From positions 45,791 through 109,790 of the forward strand of contig NZ_SUGA01000018.1 in assembly GCF_004963255.1 (NCBI RefSeq): a stretch of 64,000 nucleotides of DNA, written 5' to 3'. Below the pieces are notes generated by a model. The model saw nothing but the letters and a program-made list of their open reading frames with translations, was not told the origin of the DNA and searched no databases. Position 1 is the first letter of the stretch, and every line of letters begins with the position of its first letter. Below are positions 42,023 to 52,417 of the stretch, in pieces. Source of the DNA: Mesorhizobium sp. Lineage in GTDB: Bacteria > Pseudomonadota > Alphaproteobacteria > Rhizobiales > Rhizobiaceae. The position numbers were made by a program, and so were the translations under genes.

Positions 42023-42422
42023 AGCTTTCAAGTTCGAACTGGTCTCGCCGGAGCGGCTGCTCGTTTCCGAGCAGGTCGAGTCCGTCGTCATCCCGGGCGC
42101 CGAAGGCGAGATGACGGTGATGGCGCAGCACGCGCCGGTCATGACCACCATCAAGCCCGGCGTCGTAACGGTGAAGGCCGCGGGCGGCAAGGAAGACCGC
42201 TATGTCGTGTTCGGCGGTTTCGCCGACATCCTGCCGTCGGGCTGCACGCTGCTTGCCGAATCGGCCGTGCATGTTAACGACATCGACCGCGCCGACCTTG
42301 CCCGCCGCATCCAGGACGCCAGGGAAGACGCCGCCGACGCCAAGGACGACATGGCGCGCAGCCGCGCCGAGCAGTTCCTCGCCCAGCTCACGACGCTGGA
42401 AGGCGCGCTGCTGCCGGCCTGA
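42015..42422 (+). CDS. atpC: F1F0 ATP synthase epsilon subunit
   Basis: 135 residues. N-terminal beta sandwich FKFELVSPERLLVSEQVESV, then IPGAEGEMTVMAQHAPVM and the C-terminal helices RADLARRIQDAREDAADAKD. It inhibits ATP hydrolysis and couples rotation. The ATG lies inside the end of the small zinc-ribbon-like gene. Last gene of the operon, followed at once by a strong terminator. Confidence 0.97.
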   Translation: MAEAFKFELVSPERLLVSEQVESVVIPGAEGEMTVMAQHAPVMTTIKPGVVTVKAAGGKEDRYVVFGGFADILPSGCTLLAESAVHVNDIDRADLARRIQDAREDAADAKDDMARSRAEQFLAQLTTLEGALLPA

Positions 42423-42444
42423 TTGCGGATAGGACACGAGACTG

Positions 42445-42473
42445 AAAAAGCGGGGCTTGCCCCGCTTTTTTTG
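42445..42473 (+). terminator. Rho-independent terminator of the atp operon
   Basis: AAAAA-GCGGGGC-TT-GCCCCGC-TTTTTTT: a perfect 7-bp GC stem with a two-base centre and a U-tract, 22 bases after the atpC stop. The A-run on the other side lets it also stop the convergent uxuB transcript. Confidence 0.93.
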
Positions 42474-42539
42474 TTTGTTGTTTGCAATAAAGTTCGCGCT
42501 GCTTGGGGCGCAATCCCGGGCGGGTCGGCGGGCGAACTG

Positions 42540-44033
42540 CTACTCCGCCAGCCTGGGCGGCTCGTTGCCAATGCCGAGCGCGGCAAAGGCCAGTTTCGGG
42601 CCGCCCTGCCTGAAATGGACGAGATGCGTGGCGACAAACTCGATCAACCGCTGGCGCTCCGCGTGGCCTATGGCGAAGCCGGCGAGGTCGAACACGGCCT
42701 CGGCCATTGTCGCCGTCGGCAGATTGCGGCCGAACAGCTCGCTGAGGGCGGCATCGAGCGGATCGGTGAAATGGCCTTCTGGCAAAGCACCGCCGCGCGC
42801 GGCGCATGCCGCGATCCAGGCGGCGACAACCAGCGACAGATGTTCGGGAAGCAGTCCCGCCTCAAGCCGCGCAAGCGCTGAAGCGACGATGCGTTGCGGC
42901 AGCTTCTGGCTGCCGTCATTGGCGATCTGCGCGGTGCGGTGGGCGAGCGCGGTGTTCGAAAACCGATCTGCGAGCTCGGCTGTGTAGGCGGTTGTGTCGA
43001 GCCCGGCATCCTGCGGCAGCGTCGGGATGGCTTCGGCCCAGAGCCGGTCGACGAATTGCCTTATTGCCGAGTCGGCAAAGGCGCGGTCGACGGTGGCATG
43101 GCCGCTGAGCAGGCCGAGATAGGCGATGCCGGAATGCGCGCCGTTGAGCAGCCTCAGCTTCATATCCTCGAAGGGGCCGACATCCTCGACCATGGTGACG
43201 CCGAATCTCTCCCAGGCCGGCCGACCGGCCGGGAAACGGTCTTCGATCACCCATTGGCGGAAGGGCTCGGTCATCACCGGCCAGGCATCCTCGACGCCGA
43301 GCTGTTGGCCGATGCGCGTCCGGTCGGCATCCGTGGTCGCCGGCACGATTCGGTCGACCATGGAGGACGGGAAGGCGACTTCGTCGGCGACATGGCGCTC
43401 GAGATCGGCATCGCGCAGCTTCGCGAATTCGATCAGCAGCCGGTGCAGCGTGGCGCCGTTGGCCGGAAGATTGTCGCAGCAGAGCACGGTGAAAGGCGGT
43501 GTGCCGGCAATGCTGCGGCGCGCCAGTGATTCGGCGAGAAAGCCATGCGCCGTCCTCGGCGACCCGGGGTTGGCGAGGTCGTGGACGATGTCGGGGTGCG
43601 CGCTGTCGAGACTGCCGTCGGCCGCCCTGAGATAAGCCTTCTCGGTGATGGTGAGCGTCACGATGCGGGTGCGCGGATCGGACAGCGCGGCGAGCACCGC
43701 GCCGGGGTCCTCCGGAGCGACGAGCAAGGACTGGATCGAACCGATCACCTGTAGCTGTTCGCCGGCGCTGTCCCGGATCGCCAGCGTGTAGAGCCCGTCC
43801 TGCGGTTTGAGCGCGTCGCGCGTGTCGGGGCTGCGCAGCGAGACGCCGACGATGCCCCAATCGCTTTCGCCGTCCGCCAGGCAGGCATCGACATAGGCGG
43901 CCTGGTGCGCGCGGTGAAAAGCGCCGACACCAAGATGGACGATGCCGGGGGTGACAGAATTGCGGGGATAGCGAGGAACCAGGACTTCGGCCGGCAGCTT
44001 GGCGATTGTGGCGTTGGACAGGCGACCGTTCAT
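42540..44033 (-). CDS. uxuB: Fructuronate reductase / mannitol dehydrogenase family protein
   Basis: 497 residues. Polyol-specific long-chain dehydrogenase pattern: GIVHLGVGAFHRAHQAAYVD at the N-terminus (NAD-binding), TLTITEKAY, CCDNLPANG, and the catalytic KLRLLNGAHSGIAYLG. The family reduces D-fructuronate to D-mannonate (UxuB) or oxidises mannitol. UxuB is preferred because a divergent uxaC-kdgF unit makes its substrate. ATG 44033 fits the family; upstream codons are discarded. Confidence 0.88.
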   Translation of the reverse strand: MNGRLSNATIAKLPAEVLVPRYPRNSVTPGIVHLGVGAFHRAHQAAYVDACLADGESDWGIVGVSLRSPDTRDALKPQDGLYTLAIRDSAGEQLQVIGSIQSLLVAPEDPGAVLAALSDPRTRIVTLTITEKAYLRAADGSLDSAHPDIVHDLANPGSPRTAHGFLAESLARRSIAGTPPFTVLCCDNLPANGATLHRLLIEFAKLRDADLERHVADEVAFPSSMVDRIVPATTDADRTRIGQQLGVEDAWPVMTEPFRQWVIEDRFPAGRPAWERFGVTMVEDVGPFEDMKLRLLNGAHSGIAYLGLLSGHATVDRAFADSAIRQFVDRLWAEAIPTLPQDAGLDTTAYTAELADRFSNTALAHRTAQIANDGSQKLPQRIVASALARLEAGLLPEHLSLVVAAWIAACAARGGALPEGHFTDPLDAALSELFGRNLPTATMAEAVFDLAGFAIGHAERQRLIEFVATHLVHFRQGGPKLAFAALGIGNEPPRLAE

Positions 44034-44194
44034 GGGAAGCAAAGTCTCCGATCGGGTTGCCCGCCTGATGCCGGGCGAAAACGATGGCAGCGACGTAACA
44101 TCCGCTGTCGGCGCGCACAATGGCTGCGTTGCTTTCGAGAGCCGCCATGCAATCGATCGTTTTGCATGTTGACATTGCCTCCGACAGATTCACC

Positions 44195-44318
44195 GTTAGA
44201 TCAGGATGGCGATTTCGTTGAATCGCCATTTCGATCTAACTCTTTGTCGGAGCATGATCTTTTGCAAAGCGGGTCCCGCTTCTTGCGTTCACCGACCCTC
44301 GGTTCGAGATCATGCTCC
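44195..44318. repeat. Double palindrome between uxuB and uxaC
   Basis: First palindrome, 44195-44240: outer arms GTTAGATC and GATCTAAC, inner arms TGGCGATT and AATCGCCA with a TCGTTG-type loop. Second, 44250-44317: GAGCATGATCT and AGATCATGCTC around a ~46-base centre. The rest of the 44034-44340 gap shows no gene; TTGACA at 44169 is a possible -35. From memory, similar palindromes are dispersed in Mesorhizobium genomes, so a repeat is likelier than a dedicated hexuronate operator, but an operator role is not excluded. Confidence 0.7.
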
Positions 44319-44340
44319 AACGCAATCCGGGAGGAGCCAA

Positions 44341-45750
44341 GTGGCCGCACTAACCGATCCCGATCTGCTGTTCGCGCCCGAGGCGAATTCGCGCGCGCTG
44401 GCCCGCGCCCTTTACGCCGGCGTGAAGGACCTGCCCATCGTCAGCCCGCATGGTCATACCGACCCGCGCTGGTATGCGCTCAACGAGCCGTTCCCCGATC
44501 CGGCGCAATTGCTGATCGTGCCCGATCATTACATCCTTCGCATGCTGCTCAGCCAGGGCTTGCGGCTGGAAGAGCTCGGCGTGCCGACGCTCGATGGCGC
44601 GCCGGGCGAGACCGATGGCCGGATGATCTGGCGGCGCTTCGCCGAGCATTATTATCTCTTCCGCGGCACGCCGACCCGGCTCTGGCTCGACCATGTGTTC
44701 GCGCATCTGTTCGGCATCGAGGAGCTGCTCACCGCCGCTTCCGCCGACCGCACCTACGATACGATCGCCACGCTGCTGCAGCGCGACGACTATCGTCCGC
44801 GCGCGCTGTTCGAGCGCTTCAACATCGAGGTGATCGCCACGACCGACGGCGCGCTCGACGATCTCAAATGGCACCGGATGATCCGCGACAGCGGCTGGAA
44901 CGGCCGCGTCGTCACGGCCTATCGGCCGGACGCGGTGGTCGATCCCGATTTCGAGGGATTTGCTTCCAATCTCGATCGCCTTGCCGACATCACCGGCTGC
45001 AATACAGGCACATGGACGGGCTATCTCGATGCGCATCGGCAGCGCCGCGCCTATTTCAAGCAATTCGGCGCCACCTCGTCCGATCACGGCCATCCGACCG
45101 CCGAGACCGCCAATCTCTCCGACCCGGCGGCGCAGGAGCTGTTCAACCGTATCCGCCGCGGCTCCGACGACGAGCGCGAGCGGCGGCTGTTCAGGGCGCA
45201 GATGCTGACCGAAATGGCCAAGATGAGCCGCGACGACGGCCTGGTGATGCAGATCCATCCCGGATCATGGCGCAATCATTCCCCTGCCGTTTTCCAGAAA
45301 TTCGGCCGCGACAAGGGCTTCGATATCCCGACGCGCGCCGACTATGTGACGGCGCTGAAGCCGCTGCTCGACTGCGTCGGGCTGGAGCGCGACCTCACGA
45401 TCATCCTGTTCACGCTCGATGAGTCGAGCTATGCGCGCGAGCTGGCGCCGCTCGCCGGCGTCTATCCGGCGCTAAAGCTGGGCCCGGCCTGGTGGTTTCA
45501 CGACAGTCCGGAAGGGATGCGCCGCTTTCGCGAGATGACTACCGAGACGGCAGGCTTCTACAACACGGTCGGCTTCAACGACGACACGCGCGCCTTTCCG
45601 TCGATCCCGGCGCGCCACGACGTCGCGCGCCGCGTCGACTGCGCCTTCCTGGCGCGGCTGGTCGCCGAGCATCGGCTGCGCGAGGACGAGGCGCATGAGC
45701 TGGCGCGCGACCTTGCCTATACGCTTGCCAAGAAGGCCTACCGGCTCTGA
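44341..45750 (+). CDS. uxaC: Glucuronate isomerase (uronate isomerase)
   Basis: 469 residues. Amidohydrolase-fold uronate isomerase: the N-terminal metal site is IVSPHGHTDPRWYALN; conserved NTGTWTGYLDAHRQRRAYFK and IHPGSWRNHSP follow, then the C-terminal FLARLVAEHRLREDEAHELA. It converts D-glucuronate to D-fructuronate and D-galacturonate to D-tagaturonate. The GTG start at 44341 follows CGGGAGGAGCCAA, an excellent ribosome site. Forms a hexuronate unit with kdgF downstream and uxuB across the promoter. Confidence 0.96.
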   Translation: MAALTDPDLLFAPEANSRALARALYAGVKDLPIVSPHGHTDPRWYALNEPFPDPAQLLIVPDHYILRMLLSQGLRLEELGVPTLDGAPGETDGRMIWRRFAEHYYLFRGTPTRLWLDHVFAHLFGIEELLTAASADRTYDTIATLLQRDDYRPRALFERFNIEVIATTDGALDDLKWHRMIRDSGWNGRVVTAYRPDAVVDPDFEGFASNLDRLADITGCNTGTWTGYLDAHRQRRAYFKQFGATSSDHGHPTAETANLSDPAAQELFNRIRRGSDDERERRLFRAQMLTEMAKMSRDDGLVMQIHPGSWRNHSPAVFQKFGRDKGFDIPTRADYVTALKPLLDCVGLERDLTIILFTLDESSYARELAPLAGVYPALKLGPAWWFHDSPEGMRRFREMTTETAGFYNTVGFNDDTRAFPSIPARHDVARRVDCAFLARLVAEHRLREDEAHELARDLAYTLAKKAYRL

Positions 45751-45785
45751 ACCTGGCGCCCATGGTCTTGGCAGGGAGGAACGTC

Positions 45786-45812
45786 ATGCTTCGAATGGAA
45801 ATTGGACGATGA
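45786..45812 (+). CDS. Possible 8-codon leader ORF coupled to kdgF
   Basis: MLRMEIGR-stop. It is preceded by GGGAGGA at an ideal five bases, and its TGA stop overlaps the kdgF ATG (ATGA). kdgF itself has only a weak GGA at the right distance. Ribosomes ending here could restart at kdgF. No family; may also be a by-product of a ribosome site left after the upstream start drifted. Confidence 0.35.
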   Translation: MLRMEIGR

Positions 45813-46141
45813 GCGATATTTTCTCACACGCGGGCACAAAAGCCTGGGAACCGACGCCGGATGGCAATCGCCGGCGCGTGCTGGTGCATACAGACGAACT
45901 GATGATGGTCGAATTCGCTTTTGAAAAGGGCGGCGTCGGCGTGCTGCATTCGCATCCGCATGTCCAGGCAAGCTATGTCGCCGAGGGCCGCTTCGAGGTC
46001 ACCATCGACGGCCGATCGGAGATCCTCGAGACCGGAAGCAGCTTCATCGTGCCTTCCAATCTCGTGCATGGCGTCAGGGCGCTGGAGGCCGGGCGCCTGG
46101 TCGACAGCTTCGCGCCTTACCGCGCCGATTTCCTCGGCTGA
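45809..46141 (+). CDS. kdgF: KdgF-like cupin, uronate ring-opening protein
   Basis: 110 residues: a single cupin barrel. The metal-binding histidines are in GVLHSHPHVQASYVAEGRFE and a later VHGVRALEAGRLVD-SF; the ending APYRADFL matches KdgF. KdgF converts unsaturated or linear keto-uronates from pectin or alginate to 5-keto-4-deoxyuronate forms; this is family knowledge. Its place after uxaC supports a role in uronic-acid use. Start at ATG 45809, perhaps by coupling to the leader ORF. Confidence 0.85.
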   Translation: MSDIFSHAGTKAWEPTPDGNRRRVLVHTDELMMVEFAFEKGGVGVLHSHPHVQASYVAEGRFEVTIDGRSEILETGSSFIVPSNLVHGVRALEAGRLVDSFAPYRADFLG

Positions 46142-46162
46142 GTATCCGCCGCTCAAAGGAAA

Positions 46163-46184
46163 GCCCGCGCCGTCGGGCGCGGGC
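46163..46184 (+). terminator. GC-rich hairpin after kdgF
   Basis: GCCCGCGCC-GTCG-GGCGCGGGC, a perfect 9-bp stem 22 bases past the kdgF stop, followed by CTGTTG, a poor U-tract. Likely the 3' end of the uxaC-kdgF message. Confidence 0.6.
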
Positions 46185-46306
46185 CTGTTGCCTGGGCGCT
46201 GGTTGCGCCGCCGCGGTACTCTAACATTGCCGCAGGACAGCAACTGTGCCGCAGCATGGTGAAGATAGGTTTAACGACGACTGGCTGGAGGCAGGCTGGC
46301 AAAAAT

Positions 46307-46933
46307 TCAGCGCTGCTGCAGCGCGAGCCTCAGGCCGAGCGCGCAATAGATGCCGCCGACCACCTTGCCTTGCCATTTCAGAACTGCCGGATGGCGGCGC
46401 AGGAAGGAGCCCAGGCCACCCGCGCTGACGGCGAAGACCACCGTGCTGAAGAGACCGAGCAGGACGAAGATGATGCCCAGCAGCATCAATTGCAGCACCA
46501 CGAAGCCGCCTTGCGGGTGGACGAATTGTGGCAGGAAGGCGAGGAAGAACAGAGCGGTCTTCGGGTTGAGCACTTCGGTCAGGATCGCCTGCCGGAAGGC
46601 TTTTCCCGCCGAGATCGATAGCGTCCTGCCCGCGAGATCGGCCGGCACCTTTTCAAGCATGGCGCGGATGCCGAGATAAACGAGATAGGCAGCGCCGATA
46701 TATTTGATGATGCTGAACAGCATCGCCGAGGCGGCGATGATGGCCGAGATGCCGACAATGGCCATGATGGTGTGGATGACATCGCCCGCCGCGACACCGG
46801 CGCCGGTGGCGATGCCGACCTTCGTGCCCGAGCTCGTCGCGCGCGACACGGTGAGCAGCGTCGCCGGTCCCGGAATGAAGACGAAGCCGAACACGATCGC
46901 GATGTAGGTGATGAGCGTGGCGGGATCGATCAT
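46307..46933 (-). CDS. LysE/RhtB-family amino-acid exporter
   Basis: 208 residues with six predicted helices. Family pattern: N-terminal FIPGPATLLTVSRATSSGTK with GIATGAGVAAGD, the YLVYLGIRAML segment and LTEVLNPKTALFFLAFLPQF. LysE/RhtB proteins export lysine, threonine, homoserine or similar. AAAGGAACCTTCAC precedes the ATG. Substrate unknown. Converges on kdgF. Confidence 0.92.
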   Translation of the reverse strand: MIDPATLITYIAIVFGFVFIPGPATLLTVSRATSSGTKVGIATGAGVAAGDVIHTIMAIVGISAIIAASAMLFSIIKYIGAAYLVYLGIRAMLEKVPADLAGRTLSISAGKAFRQAILTEVLNPKTALFFLAFLPQFVHPQGGFVVLQLMLLGIIFVLLGLFSTVVFAVSAGGLGSFLRRHPAVLKWQGKVVGGIYCALGLRLALQQR

Positions 46934-47486
46934 GTGAAGGTTCCTTTTGGATCCCGGCTGTCGGCAGCGGACGGCTTGGCCTTATAGCACTGCACAAGGC
47001 GCCGGTGGAACTCCCACCAGCGGCGATGTCACCGTCGCCGCGGCTCGAAGCGGCATGACGCGCCGGCCTGCCAGGCTGCGACGATTTCACGAGCGTCATT
47101 ACTTCGCCTGCGCGGTGTCTGGTCGGGATCGATCGGCATTGGCTTAGAGCGGTTCACCGTTTCACGGAAACGGCGAACCGCGCTATCTCCTTGTTTTTAC
47201 GCAATCCCGGAAGGAAAACCGCTCACACTTTTCCCGGAATTGCTCTAGACCTTCCGTTTCTACGCATGTCGTTGTATCGAAACGACAAGACCGAACGATG
47301 CCAGAACCGGCAATCGGGCAAAGACGCCTGCCGCGCGCGGCGAGCCCGGATTTATCCTTGAAGGGGGCTGGCTTGGAAGAGCAAGCGACGGGTGAGACCC
47401 GGCGAAGCCGGGCTGGAACGTGCGGGCCCCCAAAACAGGCGCAGTTGTCGTCGGATGGGCGCTGCCGGCCGGAGGCATCCCGACGC
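46934..47486. other. Intergenic region containing a dispersed repeat
   Basis: 553 bases without a convincing gene. 46934-47140 has several short GC-rich hairpins (for example GGTGG-AACTC-CCACC at 47013) upstream of the LysE-type gene. 47146-47251 is a repeat listed separately. The remaining ~235 bases keep one frame open into the next gene, but the composition (GTGGRCRPE-like) looks non-coding. Confidence 0.5.
47146..47251. repeat. Dispersed repeat ('GGTTCACCGTTTCACGGAAAC' family), copy 1
   Basis: Starts GAGCGGTTCACCGTTTCACG, forming the hairpin GGTTCACCGTTT-CACGG-AAACGGCGAACC; continues with TTTTTACGCAATCCCGG and ends CACTTTTCCCGGAATTGCTC. Nearly the same ~100 bases occur at 51118-51216. 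Confidence 0.87.
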
Positions 47487-49126
47487 ATGATCTCGCAGCC
47501 CATCCTCACCGCAACGCGGCATGGACTTATCGTGACGCCGGACATGTTGCCGGGCAACGAGGGAATCAACATCAACGGGCCGTCGCTGATCCGCATGCCC
47601 GACTGGGCGCAGGGGCGGCTAGGCGCTTACCATCTCTACTTCGCCGACCATGGCGGCTCCTATATTCGCCTCGCCCACGCAGATTCGATCGAAGGTCCGT
47701 GGCACATCCATCCCGGCGGCGTGCTGTCCCTTGAGCAATGTCCGTTCATCAAGGAGCACATCGCGTCTCCCGACGTTCATGTCGATCAGCGGAACCACCG
47801 CCTTGTCATGTATTTTCATGGACCGGCAGAAAGCGGGGAAGGCCAGATGACCTTTGCCGCGACATCCGCTGACGGCCTTCATTTCAATCCGCTTCCCGAG
47901 CCGCTTGGGCCTTCTTATGCGCGCTTTTTCCACCACGACCAATGGTGGTACGGTTTTCTGGGGACGGGAACCGTCACCGTCTTCCGTTCCGGGACTGGCA
48001 TCTCCGATTTCGAACAAGGCCCGGTCATCCTGCCTCCCGTAAAGCGCGGCCCGACCCTACGGCATCTTGCGCTGCAGAAGTCCGGCCGCTGGCTGCGGAT
48101 CTATTACACGCGCAGGGGCGATGCGCCGGAACGAATCCTTCATGGCGCGATAGATCTCGCCGAGGACTGGGGAAACTGGACGGTGCAGGGCGAAACGGAA
48201 CTGCTGCGGCCGCAGACGGACTTCGAAGGAGCGGGTTTGCCGGTCCGTCCCAGCCGGGACGGGGCGGCCGAAGGCAAGGAAAACGCGTTGCGCGATCCCG
48301 CTATTTTCGAGGAAAATGGCCGCACTTGGCTTCTCTACTCCGTCGCGGGAGAGAGCGGCATCGCCTTGGCCGAGATTACGTCGAAGGACGTCCCTGCCCG
48401 AGCCCCAACCCGGGTCACCATTCTGGGCCGCGGCGCAAGGCGATTTTTTTGGCGCCTGCGCAAGGCCGCGCGGCGGCTGCCCTCGGCAATGACATTTCGC
48501 AAACGAATCTTCATCGCAGGCTGTGCTCGCAGCGGAACCACGCTCAGCCGTCGTTTGATGGCGTGTTTCGACGATACCTATGTCCATGCGGACGAAGCGC
48601 CCTATCAGGCGCTGCTCGAACTCGATCGCCCCCAATTCAATCTGGTCGTCAAACGCACTCATGAAAGCCACAAGGATATCGAACATCTGCCTGCCTCGGT
48701 TGGGTTGATCTACTGTGTGAGGCATCCTTTCGATGTGCTCACCAGCTCGCATCCGGAGACGGTGAACGAGCGGCGTTTCCATGTAACGACCGAACGCTGG
48801 GAGGCGGAGTACGCCGGATTGATGCGCCTTAGACGGGCTCAGCCCGAAAGAGCCGTTTTCTATTTGCGCTATGAAGAGCTGATCGCCGAACCTGATATCG
48901 TCCAGGGCAGGATCGCTCGATCGTTCGATCTTTCACCGGTCACCCTGTATAGCCGGGATGCGGACAATCCGATACGGGCGACGTCGCTGAGGAAATGGGA
49001 GCGCAATGAAGAATTCCGGACCTATCTGAATAGCCTGCCTGCGACGTTTCTCGCCCGCGTGGAAAGCTTCTGCCGCGAATTCGGCTACGATATGCCGGGC
49101 CACATGTTGACCGCGGAAGCGAGTTG

Positions 49127-49127
<1 letters not shown>
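47487..49127 (+). CDS. Fusion protein: five-bladed-propeller glycosidase-like domain plus sulfotransferase
   Basis: 546 residues. Residues ~10-310 resemble the GH43/GH32-type five-bladed beta-propeller: GPSLIRMPDW, YHLYFADHGGSYIRLAHAD, a SPDVHVD motif near residue 93, and ALRDPAIFEENGRTWLLYSV near residue 270. After an Arg-rich linker, a sulfotransferase domain begins near residue 333: the PAPS 5'-phosphosulfate loop GCARSGTTLSRRL and the 3'-phosphate site YCVRHPFDVLTSSH near residue 409. One polypeptide thus appears to combine glycan handling with sulfation. ATG 47487 follows GGAGG; its stop overlaps the recQ start. Both assignments are by motif only, and I know of no characterised protein with this layout. 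Confidence 0.72.
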
Positions 49128-50977
<1,850 letters not shown>

Positions 50978-50979
50978 AG

Positions 50980-51081
50980 CATGTCTCCCGAAAGTGGGAC
51001 CGGTTTCGGGATAAAGACATGCGTAAAATCAAAAAACCTAAAGCGCATGGAGCGAATCCGAAGGATCGCAACGCGCTTTAG
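50980..51081. repeat. Dispersed repeat ('ACGCATGTCTTTATCCC' family), copy 2, inverted
   Basis: Reads GCATGTCTCCCGAAAGTGGG, TTTCGGGATAAAGACATGCG, AACCTAAAGCGCATGGAGCG, then GATCGCAACGCGCTTTAGG, the reverse complement of the element at 18830-18936. Starts just after the recQ stop. Confidence 0.87.
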
Positions 51082-51117
51082 GTCTCAAGGAACTCCGCAA
51101 TCGCCTTGAGCCGGGTA

Positions 51118-51216
51118 AAGTGGTTCACCGTTTCACGGAAACGGCGAACCACTTATCTCTTTGTTTTCACGCAATTCCGGACGGAAACCGCTCACACTTT
51201 TCCTGGAATTGCTCTA
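51118..51216. repeat. Dispersed repeat ('GGTTCACCGTTTCACGGAAAC' family), copy 2
   Basis: GTGGTTCACCGTTTCACGGA then AACGGCGAACCAC hairpin; continues TTTTCACGCAATTCCGG and ends TTTTCCTGGAATTGCTCTA. Same orientation and order as 47146-47251. Its last bases (CTA) supply the stop codon of the minus-strand secreted protein at 51214. Confidence 0.87.
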
Positions 51217-51639
51217 ACGCCAAAGGCAGACCTTGACGTCCTTCCCGATATAGCAGGCGCCTTCGCGGCGAAGGTCTCCCCAATCGCCCACCTCGCCGTG
51301 CGTCTCGCGAATATCCCCGTTGGCATAGCCTGCCCAAGAATCTCCGTCCTTGTAGATAACCGCCCAGTAATCCTTGGACATCTCGCCAGCCCCGCTATGC
51401 GTGTCGGGATAGTCGATACCCGCGAAAACCTGCTTGGGGCCCTGGATGTTGAAATCGCCGCCCTGCTCGATTTGGTAGGAGCATTTTCCGGAGATGCGGG
51501 TCTCGCCGTGAACGACGAGCAGGCAGCGGCCCCATTTGTAACCGGTCGGCAGACGATGCTGTGCTGCATGCGAAGGCGAGAGGGAAAACGCAATTGCCAG
51601 GGCTGCCATGATGGTTCGCGCGGTCATCCTATCACCCAT
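51214..51639 (-). CDS. Small secreted protein of unknown function
   Basis: 141 residues. Signal peptide (TARTIMAALAIAFSLSPSHA, cleavage after SHA), then a mature domain of ~110 residues with four cysteines (GRCLLVV, GKCSYQ, EGACYIG, KVCLWR) that could make two disulfides. Aromatic-rich segments are DYWAVIYKDGDSWAGYANG. No family recognised. ATG 51639 is used; an ATG at 51627 is an alternative. The stop lies exactly at the edge of a dispersed repeat, so the C-terminus may have been set by the repeat insertion. Confidence 0.68.
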   Translation of the reverse strand: MGDRMTARTIMAALAIAFSLSPSHAAQHRLPTGYKWGRCLLVVHGETRISGKCSYQIEQGGDFNIQGPKQVFAGIDYPDTHSGAGEMSKDYWAVIYKDGDSWAGYANGDIRETHGEVGDWGDLRREGACYIGKDVKVCLWR

Positions 51640-51760
51640 CGTGAAACCGTCGATTGGATTCGACCCAGGGCGTATGTCGAAAATGGTCCTCCGCGGGATG
51701 TTTCCATCAGAGATCCTCTTATTTGTCGCGGAATTGTCCCCTAGAGCCGGTTCGATCGGA

Positions 51761-51774
51761 TTGACGTATGTCAA
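51761..51774 (+). promoter_or_regulatory. FNR/FixK-type box upstream of the copper-oxidase unit
   Basis: TTGACGTATGTCAA matches the TTGA-N6-TCAA palindrome bound by FNR/FixK proteins. From its centre, 41.5 bases downstream falls at about 51809, the start point expected at a class II promoter; TAATCAT at 51797 could be the -10. The next ~60 bases resemble those after the second box at 60493. The gene it would drive starts at 51960. The remainder of the 51640-51959 gap shows no gene. Confidence 0.6.
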
Positions 51775-51959
51775 AGCGCTTTTTGATTGAAGAAGTAATC
51801 ATTAATGTGAAGAACTTGGAAGCCGCATTGTGCTTGAACGAGTTTGGCAAATTCCGGCCCACGTCTGCGGGATAGAGTAATTCCAAGATGGCGTTCGCCG
51901 AGGCTCGGGAAGGGTTGATTGTGGATCGGAAAGGCATCCGACCAAGGCTTGGCTGTTCC

Positions 51960-52340
51960 ATGAAGCGCTCGTCAGGATTCGACGGTTCGCGTTGGCTCGG
52001 CATCTGCCTCGCCTTGCTGATGGCGTTCACCACGGTCCTTGCCAGCCATGCCAATTCGGCCGCGTCTCCGCTTGGCGCCCATTGGGCCGCAGAGCATAAT
52101 CATGGCTCCGCAGCGATCCGACATGATGGTTCCGCCCCGTGCAAGGATTTCGGCCATGCGCGCCATCAAGGCACATGCTGCATCTCGGCTTCAAGCTGCT
52201 CATTCTGCGTCCCGGTTGACGTTCATCTCTTCGTCGCGATTTCGGGAAGCCATCCTGTCGCGATAGCGCCGCCTTTCGTATCCTCTCCAAGTGACGTGCC
52301 AGTCGGGCTGCGCCCTCCGAATCTTGTCGTGACCGCCTGA
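51960..52340 (+). CDS. Small secreted Cys/His-rich protein, probable metal-binding
   Basis: 126 residues. Signal peptide (RWLGICLALLMAFTTVLASH), then a His-rich stretch (HWAAEHNHGSAAIRHDG), a Cys/His cluster (CKDFGHARHQGTCCISASSC then SFC) and a tail ending LRPPNLVVTA. The same order (signal, His/Asp region, CxxC-rich cluster, R/PP tail) is found in the protein at 60565-61002. Upstream of a multicopper oxidase and behind a FixK-type box, it is probably a periplasmic copper binder. Family not named. Confidence 0.65.
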   Translation: MKRSSGFDGSRWLGICLALLMAFTTVLASHANSAASPLGAHWAAEHNHGSAAIRHDGSAPCKDFGHARHQGTCCISASSCSFCVPVDVHLFVAISGSHPVAIAPPFVSSPSDVPVGLRPPNLVVTA

Positions 52341-52417
52341 GCGCACGCGCGCCTTCCGTTCGTGCGCTTCGCCGCCGGTTAATCCGGCCCTTGAGTCACG
52401 AACATGAGAGCTTTGCA

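Noticed and set aside
44195..44240. Dedicated UxuR-like operator at the uxuB/uxaC palindrome
   Set aside because: The palindrome is very long and continuous with a second one, and resembles dispersed Mesorhizobium palindromes, so a specific operator cannot be claimed.
46990..47060. FMN- or other riboswitch-like structure upstream of the LysE-type exporter
   Set aside because: A GGTGG-AACTC-CCACC hairpin suggested it, but the other conserved riboswitch elements are not present on either strand.
47298..47486. 63 in-frame codons upstream of the glycosidase/sulfotransferase fusion
   Set aside because: Composition is not protein-like, the following ATG has GGAGG upstream, and the propeller pattern begins after it.
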